Positions 33,914-43,688 of a DNA stretch of 64,000 nucleotides are shown in pieces. The translations under genes were made by a program, and so were the position numbers. This stretch comes from Morococcus cerebrosus (GTDB taxonomy: Bacteria > Pseudomonadota > Gammaproteobacteria > Burkholderiales > Neisseriaceae), in assembly GCF_022749515.1 (NCBI RefSeq), contig NZ_CP094242.1:682001-746000 (forward strand), read 5' to 3'. Position 1 is the stretch's first letter; each line of letters starts with the position of its first letter. Under the pieces are notes generated by a model that made no database searches, had not been told where the DNA came from, and was given only the letters and a program-made list of their open reading frames with translations.

Positions 33914-34675
33914 ATGTCAAGCTTATTGAATTTGAACAATAAAACCGCCGCCGTTATCGGCGCGTCGTCGGGTATCGGTCGCGCGGTTGCACTGCTGTTG
34001 GCGGAGCACGGCGCAAACGTTGTCTTATGTGCCCGCCGTGCCGACAAACTGGAAGAAACCGCCGCACTGATACGCGCACGCGGCGGACGAGCTGTTGCTG
34101 TTGCAGGCGACGCGGCGCTGCCTGAAACGCACGAAGCCGTCGTCCGCGCGGCAGAACGAGAGTTCGGTGGCCTAGATATTGCCGTCAACAATGCAGGCAT
34201 TATCGGTGCATACAAACCTTTGGCCGACATCTCGCCCGACGAATGGCGCGATACGTTGGACGGCAACCTAACTGCAGCCTTTCTGGGCGCGCGCAGCCAA
34301 ATTCCCCTTATGCTCGCACGCGGTGGTGGCGCGATTGTGTTCACGTCTAGCTTTGTCGGCACCAGTTGTGCCCTGCCGAACAAAACCGCCTACGGCTGCG
34401 CCAAAGCCGCACTTGCCGCACTGGCAAAAGGCATCACCGCCGATTATGCCGCCCAAGGTATCCGCGCCAATGCCCTGCTTCCCGGCGGTACGGATACGGA
34501 AATGATGACTACCGACCCGCAGCAGCGGGCATGGGCGGAAGGGTTGCATGCGGTCAAACGCATCGCCCGACCCGAAGAAATCGCCGCCGCGATTTTGTTC
34601 CTCGTCAGCCCGATGGGCAGTTTTGTAACGGGTACGGCGTTGTTTGCGGACGGCGGAAATTCGGCGGTGAAGTAA
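33914..34675 (+). CDS. Short-chain dehydrogenase/reductase (SDR)
   Basis: A 253-residue classical SDR. The cofactor motif is GASSGIGRAVAL; the arginines after the second strand (CARRADK) suggest NADP(H). NNAG, the catalytic serine in TSSFVG, and Y-x-x-x-K in AYGCAKAALA are present. The C-terminal FADGGNSAV is usual for the family. No neighbour indicates its substrate. The start is the ATG at 33914. A single variant uptake sequence (gaccgtctgaag) follows the stop. Confidence 0.88.
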   Translation: MSSLLNLNNKTAAVIGASSGIGRAVALLLAEHGANVVLCARRADKLEETAALIRARGGRAVAVAGDAALPETHEAVVRAAEREFGGLDIAVNNAGIIGAYKPLADISPDEWRDTLDGNLTAAFLGARSQIPLMLARGGGAIVFTSSFVGTSCALPNKTAYGCAKAALAALAKGITADYAAQGIRANALLPGGTDTEMMTTDPQQRAWAEGLHAVKRIARPEEIAAAILFLVSPMGSFVTGTALFADGGNSAVK

Positions 34676-34690
34676 TAGACCGTCTGAAGA

Positions 34691-35266
34691 TTAAACGCTT
34701 CGGCTCAAATCTGCCAAAAACGCCTGACGCTGTTCGTCGGTGGATTTGTCCATATTGCCGAAGTTGAGCCAACGGCGTTTGGCGATACCGATGCCTTTGA
34801 GCGTGTGTCCCACCATCGCTTTGCCGATGCCGTTGCCGCCAAACCATTTCAGATACCATGTGGGGGCGGTAGACGTGCTGATGACCAGTGCTTCTTTGAT
34901 GTGGGATAGGTTGCCTTTCAAGCCTGTGGCAGTGGGGACGTAGGCGAATGTTTTCAGAAAAACTTTGTCTTCAAATCCTTTGACGATGGCGGGCATATCC
35001 GCCCACCAGATCGGAAAGATGAAAATCAGTCGGTTGGTGGTTTTCAATAGTTCCTGATAATGCAAAACCAGCGGGTCAAGGGCTTTGCCTTGGTTGAACA
35101 GGGCAAGCTCTTCTTTGGTGTAGGCGGGGTTGAAGCCGTCTGCGTATAAGTCGATCAGTCGGTATTTTTCGCCTTTTTCGTCCAATAGTTGCTGCACGCG
35201 CCGCAAAATGCCGTGATTGAAGCTTTGATCGTAGGGATGGGCATAAATGATTGTGGTAAATGACAT
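34691..35266 (-). CDS. NAD(P)H:quinone oxidoreductase-like flavoprotein
   Basis: A 191-residue flavodoxin-fold protein. The N-terminus, TIIYAHPYDQSFNHGILR, and FIFPIWWADMPAIVKGFEDKVF are the FMN/FAD-site signatures of the KefF/MdaB/NQO1 group, which reduces quinones by two electrons. Length fits the bacterial members. It is convergent with the SDR gene, only 15 bp apart. Substrate unknown. Confidence 0.85.
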   Translation of the reverse strand: MSFTTIIYAHPYDQSFNHGILRRVQQLLDEKGEKYRLIDLYADGFNPAYTKEELALFNQGKALDPLVLHYQELLKTTNRLIFIFPIWWADMPAIVKGFEDKVFLKTFAYVPTATGLKGNLSHIKEALVISTSTAPTWYLKWFGGNGIGKAMVGHTLKGIGIAKRRWLNFGNMDKSTDEQRQAFLADLSRSV

Positions 35267-35361
35267 TTTTGTACTCCTGAAAGTCAGTTGCCGAGTGTTC
35301 CCATGCTATCAAACGAATGTCGGTTTGCTCAAATCCGTATCGGGCAGGCAAGGCTGAATGA

Positions 35362-35518
35362 TATAGTGGATTAACTTTAAACCAGTACGGCGTTGCCTTG
35401 CCTTAGCTCAAAGAGAACGATTCTCTAAGGTGCTGAAGCACCAAGTGAATCGGTTCCGTACTATCTGCACTGTCTGCGGCTTCGTCGCCTTGTCCTGATT
35501 TAAAGTTAATCCACTATA
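35362..35518. repeat. Correia element (CREE), 157 bp
   Basis: The ends are tatagtggattaa and its complement ttaatccactata, the classical Correia terminal repeats, flanked by TA-containing DNA. The interior (accgattcacttgg..., agaacgattctct...) matches the copy at 56275-56430 in opposite orientation. Correia elements can carry promoters and RNase III or IHF sites. It lies between the quinone reductase gene and a small unknown gene. Confidence 0.93.
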
Positions 35519-35547
35519 AAGCCGCTGTCGGAGCATGGATTCTGTTT

Positions 35548-35946
35548 TCAGACGACCTTCAACGCTTCTTCCGCCCGCAGCAGGGCGGTTTGCTCGTCGG
35601 CTTCGACGATGTAGTTCACGCCCAGCGCGGGGGCGAGTTTGGACGATTGTTCGCGGAAGAATTGCAGTTGCGCCGCGTCGGGTTCGATGAGGAGCATGGC
35701 GGCGCAGCGTTCGGCGAGTTGCGGCCGGTGTGCCTTTATCCATTCGATGTAGGTTTTGCGGTCGGCAATGCGCTGTTCGTCGCTCACCTGCCGCCGCATG
35801 GGGGTGCAGACGGTGGCGAAGCGGCGGTTTTGATTTAACAGGGTTTCGAATTCGGCCAGCCAGTCGGCGAAGTCGGCGACGTGGGTCAGGTCGGTCAGGT
35901 AGATGGTGCCTTCGGGCAGGGTTTTGGCGGGGGTGAAGTAGTGCAT
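35548..35946 (-). CDS. Unknown small protein downstream of TonB receptor
   Basis: A 132-residue soluble protein that I do not recognise. It is rich in Leu, Glu, Ala and Arg, has no signal peptide and no membrane segment, and looks largely helical. Visible strings include [21 protein letters not shown] and [14 protein letters not shown]. It starts 66 bp after the TonB-dependent receptor on the same strand, with no DUS hairpin between, so they are probably cotranscribed. Its last codons run into an uptake sequence. Its role might be accessory to iron or siderophore handling, but that rests only on position. Confidence 0.65.
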   Translation of the reverse strand: MHYFTPAKTLPEGTIYLTDLTHVADFADWLAEFETLLNQNRRFATVCTPMRRQVSDEQRIADRKTYIEWIKAHRPQLAERCAAMLLIEPDAAQLQFFREQSSKLAPALGVNYIVEADEQTALLRAEEALKVV

Positions 35947-36012
35947 GGGGTTCCTTTGGGTGTCGGAGAAATAGGCGCAGGTCGGGCATGAATACCTGAC
36001 CTGTGCTTTTGC

Positions 36013-38058
36013 CTAAAACTTCCATTCCGCGCTCACGCCCACGCTTCTGGGGCGTTGGTAGAGTGCGTCTTGGCGGTCGGCGCTGGAAATGAATATGGGG
36101 CGGCGGCGGTTGAACACGTTGTCGGCGTAGAGCGAGATGCGGCCTTGTTTGAAGTTGTAGGCGGTGTAGAGGTTGACTTGGTTGTATGCGCCGATTTTGC
36201 CCGATTCGGCATTGTCGGCGGCGGAGTAGTAGCCGCCGTAGAAGCGCACGTCGCCGCCGGCTTCCCAGCCTTTGTCGTTCAGGTATTTCACGCCGATGTT
36301 GGCGGTGTATTTGGGCGCGCGACCGAGTTTGTTGCCTTCGATGCCGCTGTCGGGATAGCTTTTGATTTTGGTGTTGAGCAGCCCTAGTCCGGTGGTGAGT
36401 TTCAGGCTGTCGGTCGCCTGCCAGTCGGCGGCGAGTTCCGCGCCGTAGGTGTGGACTTTTTTGGCGTTGCGGATGACGACGGAGTTGGTGCCGAGATAGA
36501 AGGGGAGCTGCATGTCGCGGTAGTGGTTCAGGAACAGGTTGCCGGAGAGTTGCAGGCGGCGGTCTGCGCTGCGCCAGCGGGTGTACCACTCGTAGTTGTT
36601 CACATATTCGGGTTCATAAGTGTAGGTTACGACAGGGCGGCCGAAGGTGATGCCCGCGCCGCCGGGGTTGTAGCCGCGCGCGGCTTTGATGCCGCTGACC
36701 CATTGGTCGGTGGGTTTGAAGGCGATGTCGATTTTGGGCAGGAACACGGTCTGGCCTTTGTCTAAATCAAGGTGCAGCGCGCCGCTGCCGCCGCTTCGTT
36801 TGTGCGTTTCTTTTTCAAGGCGTGCGGCGGCCGTGATGTCCCATTTTTCGCTGGGGCTGTATGTGGTTTCGGCAAACAGGGCGCGCACGCTGTTGCGGTC
36901 GTCAAAGGTGTTGCGGCCGCCGACGCTGCGGATATCCACCCATTCGTCTTGTTTACTGCGGAAGTAGTGCAGTCCGGCAAGGCCTTTCAGACGGCCTTTG
37001 TTGGAAAAATGCAATACCGGCTCCCATTGCAGTTCGCGGCCTTTGAGTTCGGCGGGCACGCCTTGCGGGCTGACGGTCATCGGCAGGTGCAGCCGCTCGT
37101 TGTGGTAGCGGCCGTAAACCAGTTTGTTTTCCAGTTTCAGATAGTCGTTAAGCTGCCACGATACGTCCCAGATGCCCGATGTTGAGCCGGTTACGAACAC
37201 GGGCTTTTCTTTTAAAAAACGGCGGCTGGCGGTGTTGCCCATGATTTCGTTTTGCGGCGCGCGCGAACGGATGTGGTTCAGCGTCAGGCGGCTGTAAAAA
37301 TCGGGATGGTTTTCGGGCGTGAGCAGGAGTTTGAAGCGCACGTTGGTGTTTTCCACGCGGCGCGGATTGCCGGTTGGCTCGTAGGACACGAACGGCTCAT
37401 AGCTTTCGCGCTGCTGCCGCTCCGCGCTCAGGCGGAAGGCAAGGTTGTTTTTCACAATCGGGCCGGACACTACGCCGGCGATGTTGCGCGTTTTCTGGTT
37501 GCCCAAACCCAAGCGCAGCGCGCCTTCCCATTCGTCGGTCGGGTCTTTGGAGCGCATCACCACCGCGCCCGCCACCGCGTTCTGCCCGCGCACATGGCTT
37601 TGCGGTCCGCGCAAGACTTCCACCTGCTGCATGTCCCACAGCGACTGCGTGCCGAAGGCGTATTCATTGTAAGTGGCGGAGCGGCCGTCTATAGAGAGGT
37701 TCAGGCGCGGCCTAGTGCCCGCGAAAAACGCCACCGCGCCGACGGCGGGTCCCGAGCCGTCCACGCCGCGCACGGTCGGCAAATCGTTGCCGCTGCCCAA
37801 GTCCACCGTGTTCACAGTCTGTTTGAGCAGGTCGGTCGCAGAAAGGTTGTGGCCGCTGCGGTCGATGTTCGGCGTGGTGAAAACGCGGTTGGATGTGGCG
37901 GTTTCAAAGCCGCTGCGGTTGGTGCGTTCGCCGGTGACGACGACTTCTTCCAACTGCACTTGTTCCGCGTCTTGCGCCGCATCGGCGGCATAAATCCATT
38001 CGGAGGCAAAGGCGGCGGCAAGCAGCAGCGGCAGGCGGCGGAGGGTAGGTTTCTGCAT
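36013..38058 (-). CDS. TonB-dependent outer membrane receptor
   Basis: A 681-residue outer-membrane receptor. A signal peptide ends near ...SEWIYAADA, the TonB box is EEVVVTGER (about residues 37-45), and the plug domain contains LPTVRGVDG and [19 protein letters not shown]. The beta-barrel ends with VGVSAEWKF, whose final Phe fits BAM recognition. The ligand is probably a ferric siderophore or similar chelate; it does not resemble TbpA, LbpA or HpuB in size. It is read divergently from a TetR regulator with a candidate operator between them. In-frame DUS encodes KGRLKGLAG. Confidence 0.9.
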   Translation of the reverse strand: MQKPTLRRLPLLLAAAFASEWIYAADAAQDAEQVQLEEVVVTGERTNRSGFETATSNRVFTTPNIDRSGHNLSATDLLKQTVNTVDLGSGNDLPTVRGVDGSGPAVGAVAFFAGTRPRLNLSIDGRSATYNEYAFGTQSLWDMQQVEVLRGPQSHVRGQNAVAGAVVMRSKDPTDEWEGALRLGLGNQKTRNIAGVVSGPIVKNNLAFRLSAERQQRESYEPFVSYEPTGNPRRVENTNVRFKLLLTPENHPDFYSRLTLNHIRSRAPQNEIMGNTASRRFLKEKPVFVTGSTSGIWDVSWQLNDYLKLENKLVYGRYHNERLHLPMTVSPQGVPAELKGRELQWEPVLHFSNKGRLKGLAGLHYFRSKQDEWVDIRSVGGRNTFDDRNSVRALFAETTYSPSEKWDITAAARLEKETHKRSGGSGALHLDLDKGQTVFLPKIDIAFKPTDQWVSGIKAARGYNPGGAGITFGRPVVTYTYEPEYVNNYEWYTRWRSADRRLQLSGNLFLNHYRDMQLPFYLGTNSVVIRNAKKVHTYGAELAADWQATDSLKLTTGLGLLNTKIKSYPDSGIEGNKLGRAPKYTANIGVKYLNDKGWEAGGDVRFYGGYYSAADNAESGKIGAYNQVNLYTAYNFKQGRISLYADNVFNRRRPIFISSADRQDALYQRPRSVGVSAEWKF

Positions 38059-38462
38059 TTCCTTATCCTTTCAGACGACATACGTCGGAGCGGATTGAAC
38101 ATCAGGCAATCCAACCGATCCGGCAGTATGCAAATATTTGTTGTTTACACATTTACATAAAACAAACTATTAATGTAAAGTATAAGAAACAAAAAACAGG
38201 AATGCAAGTGTTTATCATTCACTTTACTTCCCCCTTTTTATAGCCAACCATCTTAAAAAATAATTCCCTCTTCCGTTCGGCGGGAGAAGGTTGGGGGAGG
38301 GCGATTCTGTAACCTTTATGAATTTGGCCTGCTAAGCATTCGACAGCCCCCTGTCCGCAGGGCTGAGCGGAGGGATAAGGAAAGAGGTCGTCTGAAACGC
38401 CGCCATATTGCTATTGCCGCCGTGGGGAAATATGATGAGTATCCGACTTGCGGATAACTTTA
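38059..38462. other. Divergent TonB receptor-tetR regulatory region
   Basis: A 404-bp gene-free region. The receptor-proximal 120 bp is AT-rich and holds a candidate operator. The middle (38250-38300) has a GC-rich stretch ttccctcttccg...gggagaagg that looks repetitive. A single uptake sequence is at 38387-38397. I see no convincing Fur box. Confidence 0.5.
38152..38179. promoter_or_regulatory. Candidate operator: spaced inverted repeat tttacat...atgtaaa
   Basis: Arms at 38152-38158 and 38173-38179 are perfect complements separated by 14 bp, with a further tttac half-site at 38144-38148. It lies ~95 bp upstream of the receptor start. It is a reasonable binding site for the divergent TetR protein, by position only. 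Confidence 0.4.
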
Positions 38463-39098
38463 ATGAAAACCCTTTATGAACAAAATCAAAACCTTCCTAC
38501 CGTTATGACTGCCAGCAAACAACAAACCATCACCGACACCGCCCGCCGCCTGTTCCGCGAACACGGCTTTTCCGCCGTATCCGTGGGCGGCATCTGCACC
38601 GAGGCCGCCGTCAGCCGCGTTACCTTTTACAAATATTACAGCGGTAAAAACGCGCTCTTACAGGAAATCGTTACCGAACAGAAAAACCGCGTCCGTGCCG
38701 AATTTGAAAATCTGCTTGCACGGCAATGCAGCCTGCGCGAAGCCGCCGAAGCCGTGTTCGCCCTGCAAAAACAATCGTTTGAAGAACTTTATTCCGCCGC
38801 CTTCCTGCGCGACATTGAAGAAAACACCGATTTGGAGTTGGAACGGTTTTTCCACGAATTGAACGAAGAAAAATACGCCTTTATGCGCGGCTTCTTCCAC
38901 ACCCTGCAACAACGCCGCCTGATTCAGCCCGATTTGCCGGTGGAACTCATCGATCTGTTCATCCGTCAGGCGGATATATTGATGCGCCATCTGCAACTGG
39001 CCGCGCTTTATGCCGTTGCGCCGCAAAAGCTGCCGCAGGACGTATTGGGATTGCTGTTGCACGGTTTGGCGGGAGAGGGCAATGAACGTCTGGGATGA
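38463..39098 (+). CDS. TetR-family transcriptional regulator
   Basis: A protein of 211 residues (or 197 if the ATG at 38505 is used) with an N-terminal TetR helix-turn-helix, TITDTARRLFREHGFSAVSV...CTEAAVSRVTFYKYYSGKN. The ligand-binding half is helical. A TTG further upstream (38448) is also in frame. No start has a good ribosome site; MTASKQQ at 38505 would give the usual short lead to the helix-turn-helix. It is divergent from the TonB receptor and probably represses it; the ligand is unknown. Confidence 0.85.
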   Translation: MKTLYEQNQNLPTVMTASKQQTITDTARRLFREHGFSAVSVGGICTEAAVSRVTFYKYYSGKNALLQEIVTEQKNRVRAEFENLLARQCSLREAAEAVFALQKQSFEELYSAAFLRDIEENTDLELERFFHELNEEKYAFMRGFFHTLQQRRLIQPDLPVELIDLFIRQADILMRHLQLAALYAVAPQKLPQDVLGLLLHGLAGEGNERLG

Positions 39099-39138
39099 TT
39101 GATCCGTGGATAGCCAAAAGAGGTTTATCATGTTTGAC

Positions 39139-39183
39139 AAAACGTCGTCTGAAAATGGATTGCCCGTTTTCAGACGACGTTTC
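39139..39183 (+). terminator. DUS-variant hairpin terminator after tetR
   Basis: Facing arms of the variant aaacgtcgtctgaaaa enclose a short loop, 41 bp after the tetR stop. Confidence 0.75.
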
Positions 39184-39330
39184 GGATGTTTGTCATATCA
39201 AAATACAGTAAATCGGGGTTGGGATAAGCAGCCGGCTAATTATCAGCCGATAAAGAGTTTTCTCAAATATCTACGGTTTGAGGGGAAAAGGCAATATACC
39301 GTCAAACCTGTGATGAAAGGATGGCTGAAA

Positions 39331-39437
39331 TATAGTGGATTAAATTTAAATCAGGACAAGGTAACGAAGCCGCAGACAGTACAGATAGTACGGCAAGGCA
39401 ACTTAACGCCGTACTGGTTTAAAGTTAATCTACTATA
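39331..39437. repeat. Correia element, short form, 107 bp
   Basis: The left end is tatagtggattaaa, the right end gttaatctactata with one mismatch. The interior ~50 bp of the long form (the agaacgattctct segment) is missing, matching the known short class of ~104-108 bp. It lies between tetR and the RTX gene. Confidence 0.9.
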
Positions 39438-39488
39438 ACTTATGTTAGTGCAAAGGCCTCATCCTGTTTTTATTTTTCCCGTTAAACA

Positions 39489-39530
39489 GAAACGTCGTCT
39501 GAAACCGAAAATTAGGTTTCAGACGACGTT
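39489..39530 (-). terminator. DUS-variant hairpin terminator after RTX gene
   Basis: Facing arms of the variant aacgtcgtctgaaacc pair perfectly around a short A/T loop, 40 bp past the RTX gene stop. Confidence 0.8.
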
Positions 39531-39569
39531 TGCGCTCAGGCTTCCTCTAAAAATCCGGTTTGCCTCAGC

Positions 39570-41621
39570 TTAGCCGATGATATTGGAAGCGCTCAACCAA
39601 GCTGCCTGACTGTCGTCAAATTTGGCGAACACGGTATTGCTGCTTGCACCTGCCGCTCGGTAGGCGAGGGTTTGAGATACAGAGTCGAAGACGAGGTAAG
39701 AACGTCCGGTGTCGTAATAATAAGGATTTTTGACGAACAGTTCCGACCAGCTCACATTTGCCTCGCTGCCGCTTAGCAGGGAACGCATACCGGACAGATC
39801 AAGCTTGTCCATATAAGGGTTGAAGTCGGTAATACGATCTATGCTGCCGTCGCGGATGTCTGAGGCGGAGAAAGCGACGGTATCTTTACCTGCACCTGTA
39901 ACGATGGTATCGCTGCCCGAACCGCCTGTGAGGTAGTCGTTGCCGTCGCCGCCGTGGAGGTAATCGATCCCGTCTCCTCCATTCAGCCTGTCATCTCCGT
40001 CGCCGCCGTAGAGATAGTCGTTCCCGCTGCCGCCCGACAACAGGTCGTCTCCACTCATGCCGTAAAGGGTATCATTGCCACCATCCCCGTTTAATTGGTT
40101 GTGGCCGCTGTTGCCGGTAATGGTATTGTCGCCGTAATTGCCGATGCCGAAAGTGTTGTTGCTGCCGGTCAGGGTCAGGTGTTCGACGTAGGTTGGGATT
40201 GTGTAGGAAACACTACTATATATCGTATCGACACCTTCTCCCCACCACTCAGTAACTGTATCTTTGACATTATCTACATGGTAGATATCATTCCCGTACC
40301 CACCAGACATGGTATCTGCACCGCTGCCTCCGTCCAAAGTATCATTGCCACTGCCACCATCAAGCAGGTCGTTACCTTCGTCGCCGCGAAGAATGTCGTC
40401 TCCGTTACCGCCGTATAGGAAATCTCTATCATCCCCTCCCATCAGCAGGTCGTTGCCTTCGTTGCCGTATAGCGTATCGCTGCCGCGTCCTCCGCTTAAT
40501 CGGTTATTGCCGCTGTTTCCCGTCAGAATATTATCGGCGTTGTTGCCGAATGCGAAGGTATTGTCGTTGCCTGTTAGCGTTAGGTTTTCAACGTGGGTTG
40601 GCGCGGTATAGGTAACACTGCTGTAAATCGTGTCGATACCGCCGTTCATTTCCTCAATAACCGTATCGTTCACATTATCAACATGATAGACATCATTTCC
40701 CAAGCCGCCGGCCATAGTGTCTGCACCGCTGCCGCCGTCTAAAGTATCGTTGCCATAGCCTCCGTCGAGCAGGTCGTTGCCTGCATCGCCGCGCAGGATG
40801 TCATCACCTTGTCCGCCGTAAAGTTCGTCGCGATCATCACCACCCATTAATAGGTCGTTACCTTCCATGCCATAGAGCGTGTCGCTACCTCGCCCGCCAC
40901 TCAAGCGATTGTTGCCGCTGTTGCCGATAAGGCTGTTATCGGCATTGTTGCCAAAGCCGAAGATATTGTCTTTACCTTCTAAAATCAGTTTTTCAACGTG
41001 GGTTGGCGCGGTATAGGTAACACTGCTGTATATCGTATCGTAGCCTGCATCTGCGTCTTCGACGACTGTATCTTTTATATTATCTACATAGAAAGTATCG
41101 TTTCCCTTTCCTCCGAGCATGGTGTCCATACCCGTACCGCCATATAAGATATCTTCCCCGTCATGCCCAGATAGAAAATCGTTTCCGCTTCCACCATTCA
41201 GAACGTCGTTGCCGCCTAGTCCGCCAAGTCGGTCATCACCATCGTCGCCCCATAGATAATCGTTGCCATTTCCGCCAAGCATCAGATCATTGCCGCCTTT
41301 GCCATATAGACGGTTGCCGTTGGAATTGCCCGATATAACATTGTCTGCATCATTGCCGATACCTAACATACTGTTGCCCTGCAACTTCAGATCTTCGACA
41401 TGTTCCGGTAAGGTAAAGTCGGTGCTGCTATAGATTAGATCGCGGCCTTCGTTTTCACGCTCGATGATGGTATCGCCCGCATTTTTACTGTAGTAAGTAT
41501 CGTTCCCTAAACCACCGTAGAATATGGTATGTCCCGTACTACCATATAAAGTATCATTACGGTCCGTACCGGTAATAACGACGGATTGGTTGTTTTTTAA
41601 AGAAAGCAATGTATCAGCCAT
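39570..41621 (-). CDS. RTX calcium-binding beta-roll protein of four ~135-residue units
   Basis: A 683-residue protein built almost wholly of GGxGxDxLx nonapeptides. A higher-order repeat is plain: the block D-x-Y-x-V-D-N-x-x-D-T-V recurs at about residues 41, 175, 310 and 445, a period of 134-135 residues. Each unit continues with DTIYSSVxYT...HVExLxLxG, GNxADNxLxGNSGNNRL and then GGxGNDxLxGG runs. The last ~100 residues (SIDRITDFNPYMDKLDLSG to the C-terminus) look like a type I secretion signal region. There is no N-terminal signal peptide and no catalytic domain. The ATG at 41621 has AGGAG upstream. Export by the type I system at 24-29 kb is likely but not shown. Confidence 0.9.
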   Translation of the reverse strand: MADTLLSLKNNQSVVITGTDRNDTLYGSTGHTIFYGGLGNDTYYSKNAGDTIIERENEGRDLIYSSTDFTLPEHVEDLKLQGNSMLGIGNDADNVISGNSNGNRLYGKGGNDLMLGGNGNDYLWGDDGDDRLGGLGGNDVLNGGSGNDFLSGHDGEDILYGGTGMDTMLGGKGNDTFYVDNIKDTVVEDADAGYDTIYSSVTYTAPTHVEKLILEGKDNIFGFGNNADNSLIGNSGNNRLSGGRGSDTLYGMEGNDLLMGGDDRDELYGGQGDDILRGDAGNDLLDGGYGNDTLDGGSGADTMAGGLGNDVYHVDNVNDTVIEEMNGGIDTIYSSVTYTAPTHVENLTLTGNDNTFAFGNNADNILTGNSGNNRLSGGRGSDTLYGNEGNDLLMGGDDRDFLYGGNGDDILRGDEGNDLLDGGSGNDTLDGGSGADTMSGGYGNDIYHVDNVKDTVTEWWGEGVDTIYSSVSYTIPTYVEHLTLTGSNNTFGIGNYGDNTITGNSGHNQLNGDGGNDTLYGMSGDDLLSGGSGNDYLYGGDGDDRLNGGDGIDYLHGGDGNDYLTGGSGSDTIVTGAGKDTVAFSASDIRDGSIDRITDFNPYMDKLDLSGMRSLLSGSEANVSWSELFVKNPYYYDTGRSYLVFDSVSQTLAYRAAGASSNTVFAKFDDSQAAWLSASNIIG

Positions 41622-41831
41622 AATAGTTCTCCTGTGGAAAAATGGATGGAAAGAGTGAATAATAAAAATTTATATCTATTTGACATTAAATAGATTTTTC
41701 TTATATGGCATGATGTCGATTGTATCGGGGAAAACAATAATGTAGAAGATATAGTAATTTAAGATATTGTTTAATATGTTAATTTAAAATTAGAAATAAT
41801 TAGGTGTATGGATAATAGGGAAAGTAAAACA

Positions 41832-41870
41832 GAAAAGGTCGTCTGAAAACTGTTTTTCAGACGACCTTTT
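41832..41870 (-). terminator. DUS-pair hairpin terminator after proA
   Basis: A strong stem (aaaaggtcgtctgaaaa with its complement) and a short loop, about 30 bp past the proA stop. The AT-rich 41622-41830 upstream of the RTX gene should hold its promoter. Confidence 0.8.
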
Positions 41871-41900
41871 GCCGTTTTATCACTCAAGGAAGCGAAGGAG

Positions 41901-43160
41901 TTACGACCGTACCTGTCCGTCGCCCAACACAATCCATTTCTGCGAAGTCAGCCCGTGTAGGCCGACGGGGCCGCGGACGTGGATTTTGTCGGTGGAAATG
42001 CCGATTTCCGCACCGAGGCCGTATTCGAAGCCGTCGGCGAAGCGGGTGGAGGCATTGACCATAACGCTGGCGCTGTCGATCGTGCGCAGGAAGGTGCGGG
42101 CGTCGGTGTAGGATTCGGTTACGATGCTGTCGGTGTGGTGGCTGCCGTGGGTGTTGATGTGGGCGACGGCTTCTTCGAGGCTGTCGACGATTTTGACGGA
42201 GAGGATGGGGGCGAGGTATTCGGTGTCCCAGTCTTCTTCGGAGGCCGTCTGAATGTGGGGCAGGATGGACAGGGTACGCGGGCAGCCGCGCAGCTCGACG
42301 TCGCGGGCGGCATATTTTTCCGCCAATACGGGTAGGATTTCGGCGGCTCGGCTTTGGTGGACGAGCAGGGTTTCCATGGTGTTGCAGGTGCCGTAGCGCG
42401 AGGTTTTGGCGTTGAAGGCGATGTTGACGGCTTTTTCGGCGTCGGCGGCGCGGTCGATATAGACGTGGCAGATGCCGTCGAGGTGTTTGATGACGGGCAC
42501 GCGGGCTTCGGCGGCGATGCGGGAAACCAGCGACTTGCCGCCGCGCGGGATGACGACGTCGATAAACTCGGGACTTTGCAGCATGGCGCCGACGCTTTCG
42601 CGGTCGGTGTTTTCAATCAGGCTGACGGCTGCTGCGGGCAGGCCGTTTTCAACTAACGCCTGCGTAATCAGTTTGGAAAGCGCCATATTGCTGTTGAAGG
42701 CTTCGCTGCCGCCGCGCAGGACGCAGACGTTGCCGGATTTGAGGCAGAGGGCGGCGGCATCGACGGTTACGTTGGGGCGGGATTCGTAAATGATGCCGAC
42801 AACGCCCAAAGGTACGCGCATTTTGCCAATTTGCAGGCCGTTTTCGCGGGTGCGGAATTCGTCCATTTCGCCGACGGGGTCGGGCAGGGCGGCAATCTGG
42901 CGCAAACCTTCGCACATGGCATCTATGGTTTTTTCGGTCAGCCGCAGGCGGTCGAGCAGGGCGTCGTTTAAACCTTTCTGCGCGGCTTGTTCCATATCTT
43001 GAGCGTTGGCGGCAAGGATGGCGGTTTGATGGTGTTTGATCAGTTCGGCGGCGCGCAGGAGCGCGGCGTTTTTTTGCGCGGTTTCGGCGGCGGCAACAAT
43101 ATAGGAAGCCTGCTTGGCGGCGGACGCGGTGCGGCGGACGTAGTCTTGGATGTTTTGCAT
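41901..43160 (-). CDS. proA: Gamma-glutamyl phosphate reductase
   Basis: A 419-residue NADPH-dependent reductase for the second step of proline synthesis. The start is the ATG at 43160 ([16 protein letters not shown]); the 80-residue in-frame extension reads through uptake-sequence DNA. Motifs include [39 protein letters not shown] and the catalytic-cysteine region [12 protein letters not shown]. In-frame DUS encodes HIQTASEED. Length equals E. coli ProA (417). proB is not adjacent. Confidence 0.96.
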   Translation of the reverse strand: MQNIQDYVRRTASAAKQASYIVAAAETAQKNAALLRAAELIKHHQTAILAANAQDMEQAAQKGLNDALLDRLRLTEKTIDAMCEGLRQIAALPDPVGEMDEFRTRENGLQIGKMRVPLGVVGIIYESRPNVTVDAAALCLKSGNVCVLRGGSEAFNSNMALSKLITQALVENGLPAAAVSLIENTDRESVGAMLQSPEFIDVVIPRGGKSLVSRIAAEARVPVIKHLDGICHVYIDRAADAEKAVNIAFNAKTSRYGTCNTMETLLVHQSRAAEILPVLAEKYAARDVELRGCPRTLSILPHIQTASEEDWDTEYLAPILSVKIVDSLEEAVAHINTHGSHHTDSIVTESYTDARTFLRTIDSASVMVNASTRFADGFEYGLGAEIGISTDKIHVRGPVGLHGLTSQKWIVLGDGQVRS

Positions 43161-43688
43161 GGTGTTTTTGCGGAGGAAGGTGGGAATGGGTTGATGATAA
43201 GGTCGTCTGAACGGGAATTCAATACAAAACAGGGTGAAGGCAGCTAACTTTCGGTTTGTTTCGCGGCAGTATGGAGTTTCGAGGTCAATGGTGGAAAGGT
43301 CGTCTGAAAATTTGAAAGTGGGTTTCAGGCGGCAGTAAATCGGGCAGTTATTCCCACTTCTGCATAGGCAGGGGCGGGAATAACGATGGTGGATAAACAC
43401 CGTATCGGGAATGGGTGGATTTCGTGGGCAAAGCCCACGCTACTTCTGTCTGAAAAGATAGGGTGAATGAAAATAAGAAATCTCTATACCGTCATTCCCG
43501 CGCAGGCGGGAATCCAGACTTTGATTTTAATGTTTAAAGATTGGTACGGCTTCAAGACTCTGGATTCCCGCCTGCGCGGGAATGACGGCGTGGGTATTGC
43601 CATTTTAATCTGTTTTGGAAGGCAGGTTTCAGACGACCTTTTGTCGTATGGTCTTACTGCTGATTACAGGATTGTCGGTTGATGTTTA
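43161..43688. other. Repeat-rich intergenic mosaic between proA and waaF
   Basis: 528 bp with no credible gene. It contains uptake sequences near 43200 and 43299, a dRS3-like palindrome (near 43349-43385), a small hairpin gtgggcaaagcccac (43428-43442), a complete dRS3-flanked unit (listed separately) and a closing DUS arm near 43627. The open frame at 43467-43682 merely runs through these repeats. Confidence 0.7.
43494..43583. repeat. dRS3-bounded neisserial intergenic mosaic unit
   Basis: Two perfect 20-bp dRS3 elements (ATTCCC-N8-GGGAAT) at 43494-43513 and 43564-43583 flank a 50-bp AT-rich repeat core in inverted arrangement. This is the layout of neisserial intergenic mosaic elements. dRS3 is also the known integration site of neisserial filamentous phages; no phage genes are present here. 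Confidence 0.85.

Noticed and set aside
35408..36589. 393-residue minus-strand frame overlapping the receptor's 3' end and the small unknown gene
   Set aside because: Arg/His/Pro-rich out-of-frame shadow of two better supported genes; it ends within the Correia element.
39106..39438. 110-residue frame after tetR
   Set aside because: It crosses a DUS terminator and a Correia element; no independent coding evidence.
43467..43682. 71-residue frame in the proA-waaF interval
   Set aside because: It reads through two dRS3 elements and an uptake sequence; repeat DNA and not a gene.
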